From positions 142,182 to 206,181 of IMG/VR virus record IMGVR_UViG_3300024503_000015: a stretch of DNA of 64,000 nt; one strand, written 5' to 3'. The position numbers were made by a program, and so were the translations under genes. This DNA comes from a virus. The notes beneath the pieces were generated by a model. That model ran no database searches and was not told the DNA's origin. It worked only from the letters and a program-made list of their open reading frames with translations. Below are positions 16,266 through 25,391 of the stretch, one piece after another (position 1 is the stretch's first letter; the number at the start of each line of letters is the position of its first letter).

Positions 16266-16495
16266 TGGCGACCATTCCTGTAGTTGTTATTGTACCCGTT
16301 GTTATTACGGGGACGATTTTCAAATCGTCTGTCGTTGTTATAACGACGAGGACGCTTAGACGCCTCGTAAGCCTGCCAAGTTTTACTTTGGCGGTTATAC
16401 AAGTCTGCCTCATTGTAAGGCAGAAGGTTGAATCTGCAAAAATCTAGCAGATTGTCAAGATCGTCAAAAATTTGAACGACTTCTTTTTTCATCAT
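16262..16495 (-). CDS. small Asn/Arg-rich-tailed protein, 77 aa
   Basis: N-terminal helix (VVQIFDDLDNLLDFCRF) and a disordered tail of Arg, Asn and Tyr that may contact nucleic acid. Similar small proteins occur in T4-like phages from memory. Overlaps the glycosyltransferase start by 4 bases. Confidence 0.75.
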   Translation of the reverse strand: MMKKEVVQIFDDLDNLLDFCRFNLLPYNEADLYNRQSKTWQAYEASKRPRRYNNDRRFENRPRNNNGYNNNYRNGRQ

Positions 16496-16503
16496 TGTTT
16501 CCT

Positions 16504-16899
16504 TTAGTATTTGATGAATGAACCATTTTCTCCGTCTTCGGAGACCTCAATCCAAATCTCGCGATTTGGATACTTCTTGCTAATGATGTCATGTAATTCG
16601 TCAGACATCATTTCACAACTCTTGTAGTCAAGGCTTATAGTGGCACCTTGACCATTATACAACGACTCGAGCCATCGTTTGAATTGGATGAATTCGATGT
16701 CCCTGTCATTGTGTTGCACACTGATCCACACCCTGAAATGAAAGATGTGGCGATGAGGGTGACCCAAAAACGATACGTCATATTCGTCTCCTGTTGCTAG
16801 ATTAGGATCTGTTAGTGCCGCAGGATACTTATGGATACCTTCTTTGCGGAAAGTTACCCAGATCATTTTGTTTGGTCTAATGTCTTGTTTGATAATCAT
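16504..16899 (-). CDS. queD: QueD / 6-pyruvoyl-tetrahydropterin synthase homologue
   Basis: 131 residues, the usual length of QueD (T-fold). A hand alignment to the family places the zinc histidines at H23, H49 and H51 (HRH, in place of HGH), the IEF..FK block (IDF..LK in QueD), the CE of the PTSE helix, and the closing IEVSEDGENGSFIKY. The usual catalytic Cys before the HGH motif is not visible, so activity may be altered. QueD would make 6-carboxy-tetrahydropterin for QueE. The start overlaps the upstream stop as ATGA. Confidence 0.7.
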   Translation of the reverse strand: MIIKQDIRPNKMIWVTFRKEGIHKYPAALTDPNLATGDEYDVSFLGHPHRHIFHFRVWISVQHNDRDIEFIQFKRWLESLYNGQGATISLDYKSCEMMSDELHDIISKKYPNREIWIEVSEDGENGSFIKY

Positions 16900-17435
16900 G
16901 TTGGTGTATCTTGAGTGTACAAATCCCAATGAGTATACTTGTCTTTAGTCATTAGGCTTTGTAAATGATGTGTCCACACACCTGGATTTGTAGCACCCCA
17001 AGTTCGGTCATCCAGTTTGAGTGTGGCATTGTAGTTGAGTTGATTAATGTAGGGTAACTTGACACTAATCATAGGTACAAACTTGGGATATTCGTTATAA
17101 GCAGACTCTAGTACGCCTTCGATGTGTTCAACACCAAAGTCTAGAGCTACCCAATAGCCTGCTTTTAGACAGCCTATAATAACTTCGTCCCATGCTTTGT
17201 ATTCTTCGTGTGAAATACTTTTAGGATTAAAACTTTGACTAGTGCCAAAGTAAATTTGTTTAATGCGTTTGTTTTCGTCTAAGTATGCTTGTGTGTCACC
17301 AGCAATACGTAGTATTTCTTCTAGCGGAGGAGTGCCTACTACAAATAGTGTATACATACCATAGCAAATAGTATGTTCGACTTCGTAGCCTGTAAAGTAG
17401 ACAATGTCTTGTCTTTCTTCAGTGTTTAATCCCAT
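16896..17435 (-). CDS. conserved phage protein, 179 aa
   Basis: Unknown function. Blocks FFTGYEVEHTICYGMYTLFV (approximate), IYFGTSQSFNP and ISVKLPYINQLNYNAT strongly recall a hypothetical protein found beside queD-like genes in T4-like phages. The alternation of beta and alpha segments would suit a TIM-barrel-like fold. It is inserted between the MDR dehydrogenase and queD-like genes with short overlaps. Confidence 0.75.
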   Translation of the reverse strand: MGLNTEERQDIVYFTGYEVEHTICYGMYTLFVVGTPPLEEILRIAGDTQAYLDENKRIKQIYFGTSQSFNPKSISHEEYKAWDEVIIGCLKAGYWVALDFGVEHIEGVLESAYNEYPKFVPMISVKLPYINQLNYNATLKLDDRTWGATNPGVWTHHLQSLMTKDKYTHWDLYTQDTPT

Positions 17436-18316
17436 TTAATATAACCTCTGCTATAACCATTTGGACGATCCACACCATCCGCAAATGCTTGTTGCCATTC
17501 TGTGTTACGATTATAACCTTTTGTCCAGAAAGAATCAACCTCTAGTTTACCGTTTTCAATCATCCAACGTGCTTCAAACATAGCACCAATAAATTCTTCT
17601 GTTCTTGGACTTGGTTTAACTGTAGTAACAGCCTTCCAAAGTTGTTGTTGTGCTTCTTCTTTACTTACTGCTTTACCAACAGCATCAATGATTACTGCAT
17701 TGTTATTTAGATTAATGTCGGTACCTAGTTGATATTTTCCAGATAAATCTACTATCAAATCGTAACTGTCGGTAGTACCTAACAGTAACGCATCTCCCCA
17801 AAGTTCCTGATTACTAGAACCTAGTACATCTACTTCAAGTTCTGGAAAATGATGTGCCAGGTTATTAAAAACTACCCATGCAAGGAAACCACTACCTAGG
17901 ATTAAGCATTTACCATTTTGTCTACGTTCAAAAAGAGTATACGCTTGTCTAATACAGTTAACACCACAGGCCACTGGTTCTAAAATGTAACGTGGATGTA
18001 GTTCTAAAACTGTTACAAACTCACCGTCACGACAGTTGTAATAATCTGCGTATGCTGGTTCGCCGCGGGTAGCAACATAATCGCCTACTTTAACACCTAA
18101 TACACTGGCACCGACTTTAGTTACGATTCCTAGACCTTCGTGACCTTGCATGTGTAGTGGTAAAGGTCCAAAGTTGCCCTGCATCATATCTATGTCACTG
18201 CGACATACACCAGTCATAACTGCTTTAACTTCAATTTCAGTTGACGTAGGTTCTGGCTTTGCATATTCTACTTCTTCAAAGTAACCTTGTCCAGTTGTTT
18301 GTAGACAGCGTGTCAT
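17426..18316 (-). CDS. zinc-type medium-chain dehydrogenase/reductase
   Basis: 296 residues. C38 (GVCRSD) and GHE (58-60) give the catalytic zinc site of the MDR family, and a Rossmann block (ILGSGFLAW) follows near the middle. Substrate unknown: an alcohol, aldehyde or sugar. The ATG at 18316 overlaps the Gfo/Idh/MocA stop as ATGA, so the two oxidoreductases are coupled and may catalyse successive steps. Confidence 0.87.
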   Translation of the reverse strand: MTRCLQTTGQGYFEEVEYAKPEPTSTEIEVKAVMTGVCRSDIDMMQGNFGPLPLHMQGHEGLGIVTKVGASVLGVKVGDYVATRGEPAYADYYNCRDGEFVTVLELHPRYILEPVACGVNCIRQAYTLFERRQNGKCLILGSGFLAWVVFNNLAHHFPELEVDVLGSSNQELWGDALLLGTTDSYDLIVDLSGKYQLGTDINLNNNAVIIDAVGKAVSKEEAQQQLWKAVTTVKPSPRTEEFIGAMFEARWMIENGKLEVDSFWTKGYNRNTEWQQAFADGVDRPNGYSRGYIKWD

Positions 18317-19191
18317 AGTTTTTCTATTCTTTCGTGTATCCAAAGGTCAATTTCTAACTGTACTTTCCAGTACTCGTCATTATTTAGGTTTTCTACAGCA
18401 TCTTTAATCATATTTAGGTACGCTTCTTCTGGACACCAGCCTAACTCAAATACATCTTTGGTATTATCTTGATTAATAAATGTAATAGCACTACGTTCAA
18501 CAGTCATACTGCGCCAGTTAGCACGGCAGTTCCATTTAGAACCAAATCCAATGTGACACTGGTCGTCTACATCATAAGTTCCATTTGGGTTTACAGTACC
18601 ATACTCTGTGCTTTCGATATCTTTTAACAGCCATGATTGTATAGATGATTCGCCGTTAACTTTTTCTATGCGCCAGTCTGGATGTAGTGCAATATACAAA
18701 CTTAATAAGTGTGGCATTAAGTCCCTACTAACTCCGCCAAATGCTAGTTTGCGTGTAGTAAACCAACTACCTGGGCTAGGAATACAGTTCTTTCTAATCC
18801 ATTCGATGTCTACATTCTTTGCTACTTTAGCCTTTTCCTGTAATTCTGCAATATTGTCACGCCACATATTATTTTTAACCATCATAAATCGTGTGCGTGG
18901 AAATCTTTTACATAATTTAGCCCATTCGTTTCTATTAATCAGTCCAGGCTTTTCAATAAAGACAATTTTACTGATAGGAGCCAGTTTAACGGCTAATTCT
19001 AAATGCGTAAAATTTGGTGTGCAAATATGTACGGTGTCAAAAGACCCGTGAAGTAATATGGCTGGTTCTATACTAGGGAAGTCGGCATTTTTATTAATGT
19101 CTGTATCGACAGTACAAACTTCATAACCTAATTGAGTTAGGACAGATTTATATAACTGTCCTATTCCCATTCCTACAACTAAACTTTTCAT
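18313..19191 (-). CDS. Gfo/Idh/MocA-family oxidoreductase
   Basis: 292 residues. The N-terminal dinucleotide fold GMGIG (7-11) and EKP motif (E80-K81-P82) identify the family, which oxidises or reduces sugars and cyclitols with NAD(P). With the glycosyltransferase and MDR genes nearby it may help make a sugar or sugar-like group. No structural evidence for the substrate. Confidence 0.87.
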   Translation of the reverse strand: MKSLVVGMGIGQLYKSVLTQLGYEVCTVDTDINKNADFPSIEPAILLHGSFDTVHICTPNFTHLELAVKLAPISKIVFIEKPGLINRNEWAKLCKRFPRTRFMMVKNNMWRDNIAELQEKAKVAKNVDIEWIRKNCIPSPGSWFTTRKLAFGGVSRDLMPHLLSLYIALHPDWRIEKVNGESSIQSWLLKDIESTEYGTVNPNGTYDVDDQCHIGFGSKWNCRANWRSMTVERSAITFINQDNTKDVFELGWCPEEAYLNMIKDAVENLNNDEYWKVQLEIDLWIHERIEKL

Positions 19192-19445
19192 CTATATGTT
19201 GGTAGTTCGTTAACACATTTAATAAGAGATCCGGATTGTTTGCCCGCTAATTGATGTAGCGCATAATCCGGAGAGGATACACAGGCTTCGTGCCCATTGA
19301 ATTTATCTGCTAGGGCAATGGTGTTGCCAGTTTCTGCAAATTTAATTACAAGATAGTAGTCGTTTGGACCCACGGCATCTGCCGTTTTATAAAACAAACC
19401 AAAACTTAATACTGCTAAAACACCAATGCCTAGTAGTTTTTTCAT
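19188..19445 (-). CDS. small exported protein, 85 aa
   Basis: Signal peptide (MKKLLGIGVLAVLSFGLFYKTADA) with a likely cleavage after ADA. The mature ~60 residues contain two cysteines (positions ~51 and 77) that may form a disulfide. Unknown function; being secreted, it acts in the periplasm, unusual between cytoplasmic enzymes. It overlaps the TGT-like gene by 4 bases. Confidence 0.78.
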   Translation of the reverse strand: MKKLLGIGVLAVLSFGLFYKTADAVGPNDYYLVIKFAETGNTIALADKFNGHEACVSSPDYALHQLAGKQSGSLIKCVNELPTYR

Positions 19446-20989
19446 TTTACGCCTTCTTCGAGTTCGTCAAGTTTAGCAATTTCATCATCGGTAAATTCTT
19501 CACCGTGCTCTAATTGTACACTCTCTTCCTCTACTTCGTCAAACAGTTTGGCAAATTGTGTACTTGCGTTTACAGTCTTCTTACCTACTGCTCCGCGAGT
19601 TCCAATAATACTTTGCCAAAATTTATTATACTCTTCAACGACTTTGTCTGCTTCTGCACGACTACTAGTAGCAAAAATGGCTTCTACTACATCTTTAAAG
19701 AATAGTCTATCAAACCGTTCTTCTACTAACATAGCAGGAACAATGCCCAAATCGTATTGACGATTGGCTTCTTGTACAGCATTAATGTGCATCCAAACAT
19801 TATGGCCCATTAAGATAGCGTAACTAAAACTATCCCACGAAGTTTTACCTTCCTTGCCAATCTTGTTTAGATCCCCGGGCCCGTAAATACAAACATCTTT
19901 AATTTGAACCCCGTCAATAATTGGACTATTGTCAAAGTTTTTAAAATGTCCGTCCTGTACTACTGCATCGCGGAATAGTCTAGTATCTTTACTATATTTT
20001 TTATTATCGATACTAGGTAACATTCTATATACCCACTTAGTTCTGTCTTGTGTTTCTGTTTGAACGTATACTTGTCCGTTTGCAGTTGCTAAGAATGGAC
20101 TAGCACAGTCGAAACTAATTGTAAAGTTAGGATTGTGATACTTGCGTACAGCACGTTGAATGTCTGTTAATAAACAAGCCCACTCTAATTTACTAGTACC
20201 TAAGAAGTGCATCCAGTCTTGTTTGCCCTGTTCAAGTAATCCGTCAAATCGTAATGCTACTAGGCGTTTTAATACCAAGTGTACATCACACATATTCTGA
20301 CCACCCATGGCCCAACCGTTAAATGCACGGTCACCGTAGACAGTAGGATCGCAGTACTTCTTCATTCGGTCATACCAATCGTCTGCATCGGTATGATTTT
20401 CACCTTGGAGAACGTTTAAGAATTTACAATTACCATTGCGATTGTTTACAAACCAATCGTTGTTAATGTAAGTACCTTGAACTGCTTCTGCGTATGTAGT
20501 AATGCCTGTGGCTTTTTGTCCAGCAGGGCTACGAGCTACCCAAGCAGGGATATCAAGACACATACCATAGTCCATTAGACTATCCATCCACTTAAGAACC
20601 TGTTCACGTTTCTTTTGTGCTTTAGGACAGTTGGGATTCTTCCAATCGCCTTCCCATACACCTTTACCAATTTGGAAACCACCGGAGTCGCCTAGTACCC
20701 AACTAGTACTGCGATCTCTATTACGAAACATATCTTCGCTGTGATCAACTTTGTTAAGGTCTAGATTAGCATGACCTGCACTATACAAGCAGTGGTCATA
20801 GTAGAACGCACCTTTTTCCGGTTCTAAGTAGTTTAGACTTTCTACTCCGTTTTTAAAACTAGCAGGAACTCTTGCCGGATCAACATAGTTTCCATATCTT
20901 TGTTTACCTATAAAGGTACTATAGAAACCGCTAGTTGCCGGCAAAAAGTATGCGTAGTCGTTTTGTGTTGCGGTTAAATTTTTATTCAT
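19442..20989 (-). CDS. TGT/DpdA-like (deaza)guanine transglycosylase
   Basis: 515 residues. DSGGFQ (101-106, D101 the general base of tRNA-guanine transglycosylases), NVLQGE (~192-197), FNGWAMGGQ (~223-231), HFLGTS and ISFDCASP (D294, where the nucleophilic Asp lies in TGT) follow the TGT order. The C-terminal Cys3-His zinc site of bacterial TGT is not visible, and an extra C-terminal ~170 residues follow. Together with folE, queE and a queD homologue in the same phage block, this favours a DpdA-type enzyme that exchanges guanine for a 7-deazaguanine in DNA. A tRNA substrate cannot be excluded. Confidence 0.8.
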   Translation of the reverse strand: MNKNLTATQNDYAYFLPATSGFYSTFIGKQRYGNYVDPARVPASFKNGVESLNYLEPEKGAFYYDHCLYSAGHANLDLNKVDHSEDMFRNRDRSTSWVLGDSGGFQIGKGVWEGDWKNPNCPKAQKKREQVLKWMDSLMDYGMCLDIPAWVARSPAGQKATGITTYAEAVQGTYINNDWFVNNRNGNCKFLNVLQGENHTDADDWYDRMKKYCDPTVYGDRAFNGWAMGGQNMCDVHLVLKRLVALRFDGLLEQGKQDWMHFLGTSKLEWACLLTDIQRAVRKYHNPNFTISFDCASPFLATANGQVYVQTETQDRTKWVYRMLPSIDNKKYSKDTRLFRDAVVQDGHFKNFDNSPIIDGVQIKDVCIYGPGDLNKIGKEGKTSWDSFSYAILMGHNVWMHINAVQEANRQYDLGIVPAMLVEERFDRLFFKDVVEAIFATSSRAEADKVVEEYNKFWQSIIGTRGAVGKKTVNASTQFAKLFDEVEEESVQLEHGEEFTDDEIAKLDELEEGVK

Positions 20990-21206
20990 TAAGTTGTATC
21001 CAAATTTCGTAGTAAGGGTCGTAAGCCCAGCCTAACGGAGGATCCAACGGATCATAATGCTCTGGATGCGTCAGGGGAGTTACTGAAATTTTATAACGCT
21101 TATTATAAGCCTCGTATATTTCTTTTCTAACAGACGCATTAGTATAATCGTGAGCCATTGGACCTTCAGTTATTGTTTCGTAACGATTCCAATTAAATAG
21201 TTTCAT
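20982..21206 (-). CDS. hypothetical protein, 74 aa
   Basis: Not recognised. Rich in Tyr, Pro and Asp (LTHPEHYDPLDPPLGWAYDP). The ATG at 21206 overlaps the upstream stop as ATGA. Overlaps the TGT-like gene by 8 bases. Confidence 0.72.
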   Translation of the reverse strand: MKLFNWNRYETITEGPMAHDYTNASVRKEIYEAYNKRYKISVTPLTHPEHYDPLDPPLGWAYDPYYEIWIQLNE

Positions 21207-21556
21207 TTTATTAAATGCTGTGCCAATACCATACAACTAATCCAAGTCCATACAGTATTAAACCCTACTAAAGTTGGCAAAAACTTTTTATTACTGGCCC
21301 AAATTAATGCTAGACTAGTAGCCAAAGTCAAAAAGTACAACCACCAAAGGCTAATGCCAAAGATTAATCCTGGCACAATAATCAATGCCTTAGCAAACCA
21401 ACTTACAAATTCTACAGTATTATAATTAGTCCAATACTCTTTTGTAAACCACATGCCGTAGCATTCTTTAACTTTTTGCCAACCTGTTCTATGATAAACG
21501 ATAACCAATAAAACTACGGCGGCAATGTTAGCGTATAGTAATTGTTCAATAGTCAT
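21203..21556 (-). CDS. predicted membrane protein, 117 aa
   Basis: About four hydrophobic stretches (residues ~5-20, 52-72, 73-88, 97-115), consistent with a small inner-membrane protein. Function unknown. Two bases after gp45, in the same transcript. Confidence 0.78.
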   Translation of the reverse strand: MTIEQLLYANIAAVVLLVIVYHRTGWQKVKECYGMWFTKEYWTNYNTVEFVSWFAKALIIVPGLIFGISLWWLYFLTLATSLALIWASNKKFLPTLVGFNTVWTWISCMVLAQHLIK

Positions 21557-21558
21557 GA

Positions 21559-22293
21559 TTATTTGCTCTGTGCTGGCAAGATGTAATCATATACAGCAAC
21601 ACCGCTGTCAACAGTAATCTGCATAGCACCTGCATCTGCAATCTTCATAGTAATATTACCATCGAGATTTAAAATGCTTTGTACTTGTGCAACAGGCCAT
21701 GACCATGTGTGCTTTAACTTGCCGCCAACATCGTGTTGGAATACAAAAGAACCTGCGTGTGTACTTGCATCACCGAAGAAGAATACAAGATTGTTATCTT
21801 CTGTACGAACTTGGAAAACAGTTTCTTCACTGTGTGCCGCACTTTGTAACTTCAAACGACCAATTGCCGCCATGCTTGGTTCAAACTCAACTTCCCATGT
21901 TGCACCTTTGAACTTAACAGATTTTAGTTTTTCGTTAATAAGTTCTGATGCCATGAAACGATAATCGTTTTGGAAGTCACCTGCTTGGTTTTCAAAGTGC
22001 AAACCTACTGGAACTGTGTTGCCGTTACGTTCCGCAGTAACTACATCGATCTTTGCGTTTTCTTTATACTCTGGATTCTTCAAGTGAAGATTTAACTTGT
22101 CCAAGTTTGGCATACCAAATGTGCCATCAAACTCTGATACTGGCTTGTGTGCAGTAGCAGTAACAATAACGCTACGATCCTCTGCCATTGATTCGATAGT
22201 TGTGCTATCTTTAGCACCTGTAATTTTTACCAAAGGCAAAAAGCCTAGGCTATGTGTATGTGCTACGATGTCGGTTAGAATATCTTTAATCAT
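21559..22293 (-). CDS. 45: DNA polymerase sliding clamp (T4 gp45)
   Basis: 244 residues, near T4 gp45 (228). The block FGMPNLDKLNLHLKNPEY is a gp45 hallmark, and the pattern of alternating beta strands suits a trimeric clamp. It tethers gp43 to DNA and in T4 also activates late transcription through gp33/gp55 (neither visible here). It has its own promoter and a good SD (AAGGAG). Polymerase lies immediately upstream and clamp-loader gp44 ~24 kb away in the window. Confidence 0.88.
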   Translation of the reverse strand: MIKDILTDIVAHTHSLGFLPLVKITGAKDSTTIESMAEDRSVIVTATAHKPVSEFDGTFGMPNLDKLNLHLKNPEYKENAKIDVVTAERNGNTVPVGLHFENQAGDFQNDYRFMASELINEKLKSVKFKGATWEVEFEPSMAAIGRLKLQSAAHSEETVFQVRTEDNNLVFFFGDASTHAGSFVFQHDVGGKLKHTWSWPVAQVQSILNLDGNITMKIADAGAMQITVDSGVAVYDYILPAQSK

Positions 22294-22314
22294 TTATAGT
22301 TCTCCTTAATGTTG

Positions 22315-22343
22315 ATTATATTTAGGTTTTTGGTCAAAGTCAA
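22315..22343 (-). promoter_or_regulatory. sigma70-type promoter of gp45
   Basis: Minus strand: TTGACT at 22343-22338, 17 bp, TATAAT at 22320-22315. A second TTGACC sits inside the spacer. It lies in the 54-base gap between gp43 and gp45 and may drive the long block from gp45 to the gene before folE, since no other promoter is evident in that ~10 kb. Confidence 0.85.
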
Positions 22344-22347
22344 GTCT

Positions 22348-25017
22348 TTAAAACTCAAACAGTTGATTAAATGTGTTCTTTTCTTCTGTGGATTTAATAT
22401 CCCAGTTAAGAACTCCAATTAAGTTTTCTAGTTTGTTATCTATAATAGTTTGTTCCATTTCTGCATCGTCGAATGGAAGTTCCATAAACCATTTAGGCAA
22501 ACGTAGTTCGTCTACAGGATATGCTACCGATGTGTACCCTAGCGGATTTGCTTTGAGTTTACATACAATAACTTTTTGGCCGTCTGTGACCTGCATACTA
22601 TACTTGTCCGAATTCATTCGACGCAGAGTATTCCAATTAATACTTGCACGAACGTGTCCAGGCATATTAGCCTTGCCCTGTTTCTTTTCTTTGGCTTCGT
22701 ACTCAGTAATGTTGTTGGCTCGCTTAGGAGAACCTTTCTCCCAACCAGGACGGGCCTTAAACTCTGTACGGAATTGAGTAATGTGATCTAATACTTGTTC
22801 TTCTGTAGCACCAGTTAGAACTTTCTCAAGTACATCACTTAAAAAGTCTTGAATAAATGCAGGAGTATCACTGCGCTTCAAGTCTAAGCCCATGGCCTTG
22901 ATCTTGCCTGGTTTACCATCTACGTCTGCACGTTTGCCTTCTTTATCATAGTAAAGTACAGCATAACGTTTCTTAGTAATAAACAATCCTTTACTAGCAA
23001 CAATTTCTCGACCTGCTCGAATAACATCACCACGACTTGGCGGGCAATGAAATGCCTGCTCCATAAACTTAACGAATGTACTGTTTACTTCCTCGCCAAT
23101 TTGGTCATAGAGTGCAGTAACGTTTTCCTTAGTCCAAGGAATAACTCCAGATTCGATGTCTTTCTTTAATGTAGTATATGCACTGAAATAACAAGAGTCT
23201 GTATCACCATAGATAACTGCCTTACCTACGTGATTGTATTCACCTGTGATAATTTCATTTACTTTACTAGCCATGTGTTTGGCAATTTGTCTACCGACTA
23301 GAGTAGTTGACTGTCCAATACGTTTATCGAAGAATCTACAACCTGGGTTAAGAATAGCACCATACAAACTGTTCAAGTTAATCTTTTTAACTAACTGACG
23401 TTTATCCCAATACTCTTCTTCGACCTTGTTACCTGCCTGAATACATTCTTTTAATTTGGCCTGCATTTCTTTACGTTCAGCATACCAACGCTTTAACAGT
23501 CCAGGAATAATACCTTCCTTTTCGTAGGTAAAGATTGTACCATTTGCCGAAAGCATCCAAGGCTGATGACTATCAAAAATAACTTTATATACTTCTGCAC
23601 CACTGTGTACAGTACTGTTGCCATCTTCCCAGTCTATGGTAATTTCCACATCTTTACGTTGTGCCATAACTGCTTCGTATTCGTCAGTTCCAAACTTGCC
23701 TTCCCAACTGCCTGCAAACGATTTCTTTTTAAGAGTCATTTGTTCATGGATAAATGCTTCTGTCATTGTAGGACGTAATTGACCTACAATAGTTTCCGGA
23801 CCCATGTTAAGCGCACGAATGGCGCTTGGATAAAGACTGTTAATATCCAGCGATCCAATCCAATCTTGCAGACCTTCTTTCGGATGTGCTACATAAGCAC
23901 CAGCAGCCGCAGTATTTTCATCGTCATCTCGTTTAGGACGATTAGGAACTTGGAAACCTCTACGATGCGCTTCGTTAATAATAGCCTGTTCGGTAACAGC
24001 CACAGCACCCATTGTAGTCTGTAATAATACAGTATTTTCATGTGCAATTTTATTAGCAAGGTCAATGAATTTAAGTTTTTCATCTAGTTTGTTTAATAGT
24101 GCAACGTCTTGTCTGTTATACACAATAAATCTTTTAAAGTCATTGTTGTATAGTTGATCAAGTGTGCCTTCGTAAACAGTTTTGTTCTCGCCAATTTCCA
24201 TTTCACCGATGGCATCTAATCGATAGGTGTGTCGTTCTTCGTAGGTAAACTTGCGATAAAGTTCTAGACTGTCTAAGTGTACACGACCAATTAAGTCATA
24301 TGTTTGTGCAGTCTTGCCATACTTTTCATATTCTCTACGTTTAGGAAATTGATTCCATAGACAGAAACGTCTTGTATCTTCTTTACTTAACACCTGTGTC
24401 ACACGGTTAACAGTATAAGGAATATCATAGCCTTCGCTGTTCCAACCTGTGATAATGTCTGCATCTTGAATTAAATCTAAGAATGTTTCCAACATATCTG
24501 CTTCATTAGTAAACAGATGTGTATCTGGAATATCGGCTACTAACGCTTCGGCTTCAGCAAAGGTTAATGTCTTTGGAGGAAGAGCCAGTGTAATTAATTT
24601 GTCTAACCATTTTAGGTGAACTGTGATAGCAGTAATTGGCATAAACGCATCTTCAGGAGTGCTATAGCCGCGTTCTGGATCGAAGTCCACCTCAATGTCG
24701 AAGAAGCAAATATTTAGATTAGGTGCATCTTGATTTAGATAGTTTTCGCTTAGATGTACAAAAATTGGATTGATGTCGCTTTCGTATAAGTCCTTACCAC
24801 TGTTAATGGCTAATTCTTTTCGAAAGTCTTTGGTGTTTTTACAAACTACCCTAGTCAGCGGATCGCCGTAAATGCTAGTAAACTTGCCTTTTTGATCCGG
24901 ATAGTAAAACGTGTAGCGTACAGGATGTTCTTTGAAAACCCGTTCGCCTTGGTCGTTTCGCTCTACGACCTTAATAATATCATTCTCTCTGTCAAAGAGA
25001 GCGTCAACGTAACTCAT
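22348..25017 (-). CDS. 43: family B DNA polymerase (T4 gp43)
   Basis: 889 residues, close to T4 gp43 (898). The 3'-5' exonuclease motifs are present: FFDIEVDFD (D107, E109), ITGWNSEGYD and YNRQDV. Polymerase motif A SLDINSLYPS (~387), motif B KKINLNSLYGAILN, and motif C IYGDTDS (~602) follow in order, so both activities look intact. The end of the protein (LNQLFEF) may be the clamp-binding tail, as in T4. AGGAG SD. It is the replicative polymerase of the phage. Confidence 0.97.
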   Translation of the reverse strand: MSYVDALFDRENDIIKVVERNDQGERVFKEHPVRYTFYYPDQKGKFTSIYGDPLTRVVCKNTKDFRKELAINSGKDLYESDINPIFVHLSENYLNQDAPNLNICFFDIEVDFDPERGYSTPEDAFMPITAITVHLKWLDKLITLALPPKTLTFAEAEALVADIPDTHLFTNEADMLETFLDLIQDADIITGWNSEGYDIPYTVNRVTQVLSKEDTRRFCLWNQFPKRREYEKYGKTAQTYDLIGRVHLDSLELYRKFTYEERHTYRLDAIGEMEIGENKTVYEGTLDQLYNNDFKRFIVYNRQDVALLNKLDEKLKFIDLANKIAHENTVLLQTTMGAVAVTEQAIINEAHRRGFQVPNRPKRDDDENTAAAGAYVAHPKEGLQDWIGSLDINSLYPSAIRALNMGPETIVGQLRPTMTEAFIHEQMTLKKKSFAGSWEGKFGTDEYEAVMAQRKDVEITIDWEDGNSTVHSGAEVYKVIFDSHQPWMLSANGTIFTYEKEGIIPGLLKRWYAERKEMQAKLKECIQAGNKVEEEYWDKRQLVKKINLNSLYGAILNPGCRFFDKRIGQSTTLVGRQIAKHMASKVNEIITGEYNHVGKAVIYGDTDSCYFSAYTTLKKDIESGVIPWTKENVTALYDQIGEEVNSTFVKFMEQAFHCPPSRGDVIRAGREIVASKGLFITKKRYAVLYYDKEGKRADVDGKPGKIKAMGLDLKRSDTPAFIQDFLSDVLEKVLTGATEEQVLDHITQFRTEFKARPGWEKGSPKRANNITEYEAKEKKQGKANMPGHVRASINWNTLRRMNSDKYSMQVTDGQKVIVCKLKANPLGYTSVAYPVDELRLPKWFMELPFDDAEMEQTIIDNKLENLIGVLNWDIKSTEEKNTFNQLFEF

Positions 25018-25097
25018 ATTTTAATTTTTCTCCTATGCCATTTAGGGCTGGCAAATACCAAACAAGTCATTTGTGGCTGACTAAACCTTTCTTTATA

Positions 25098-25391
25098 TTA
25101 GTTAATTAGCATTCTGATCAAGCCAACTGTGTCGATAGTGGTTAGCAAGATATAGTTGGCTAGCATACCAAATGATTTTCTAGTATAAGCGGCCCACGCA
25201 TACATCGCACAGCCGCTAATCCATACAGGATACAGAGCAAGCAATGGCGGATTAGGTACAGTAACGGCCATAGTAATACTACAGCCAATACTAACAGCCC
25301 AGGCAAGTAACTCAACAATAAATCGAAATGGATGACTATTCCAGTCATCCTTGATCCATTGTATAGTTGGCCCAAAAATAGCGTCTATCAT
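25098..25391 (-). CDS. predicted membrane protein, 97 aa
   Basis: Short polar N-terminus then about three hydrophobic segments (24-45, 48-65, 75-92). Recalls a small conserved T4-like phage membrane protein; unknown function. ATGA overlap with the DsbA-like gene. The 80 bases between this gene and gp43 hold no gene that I can see. Confidence 0.75.
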   Translation of the reverse strand: MIDAIFGPTIQWIKDDWNSHPFRFIVELLAWAVSIGCSITMAVTVPNPPLLALYPVWISGCAMYAWAAYTRKSFGMLANYILLTTIDTVGLIRMLIN

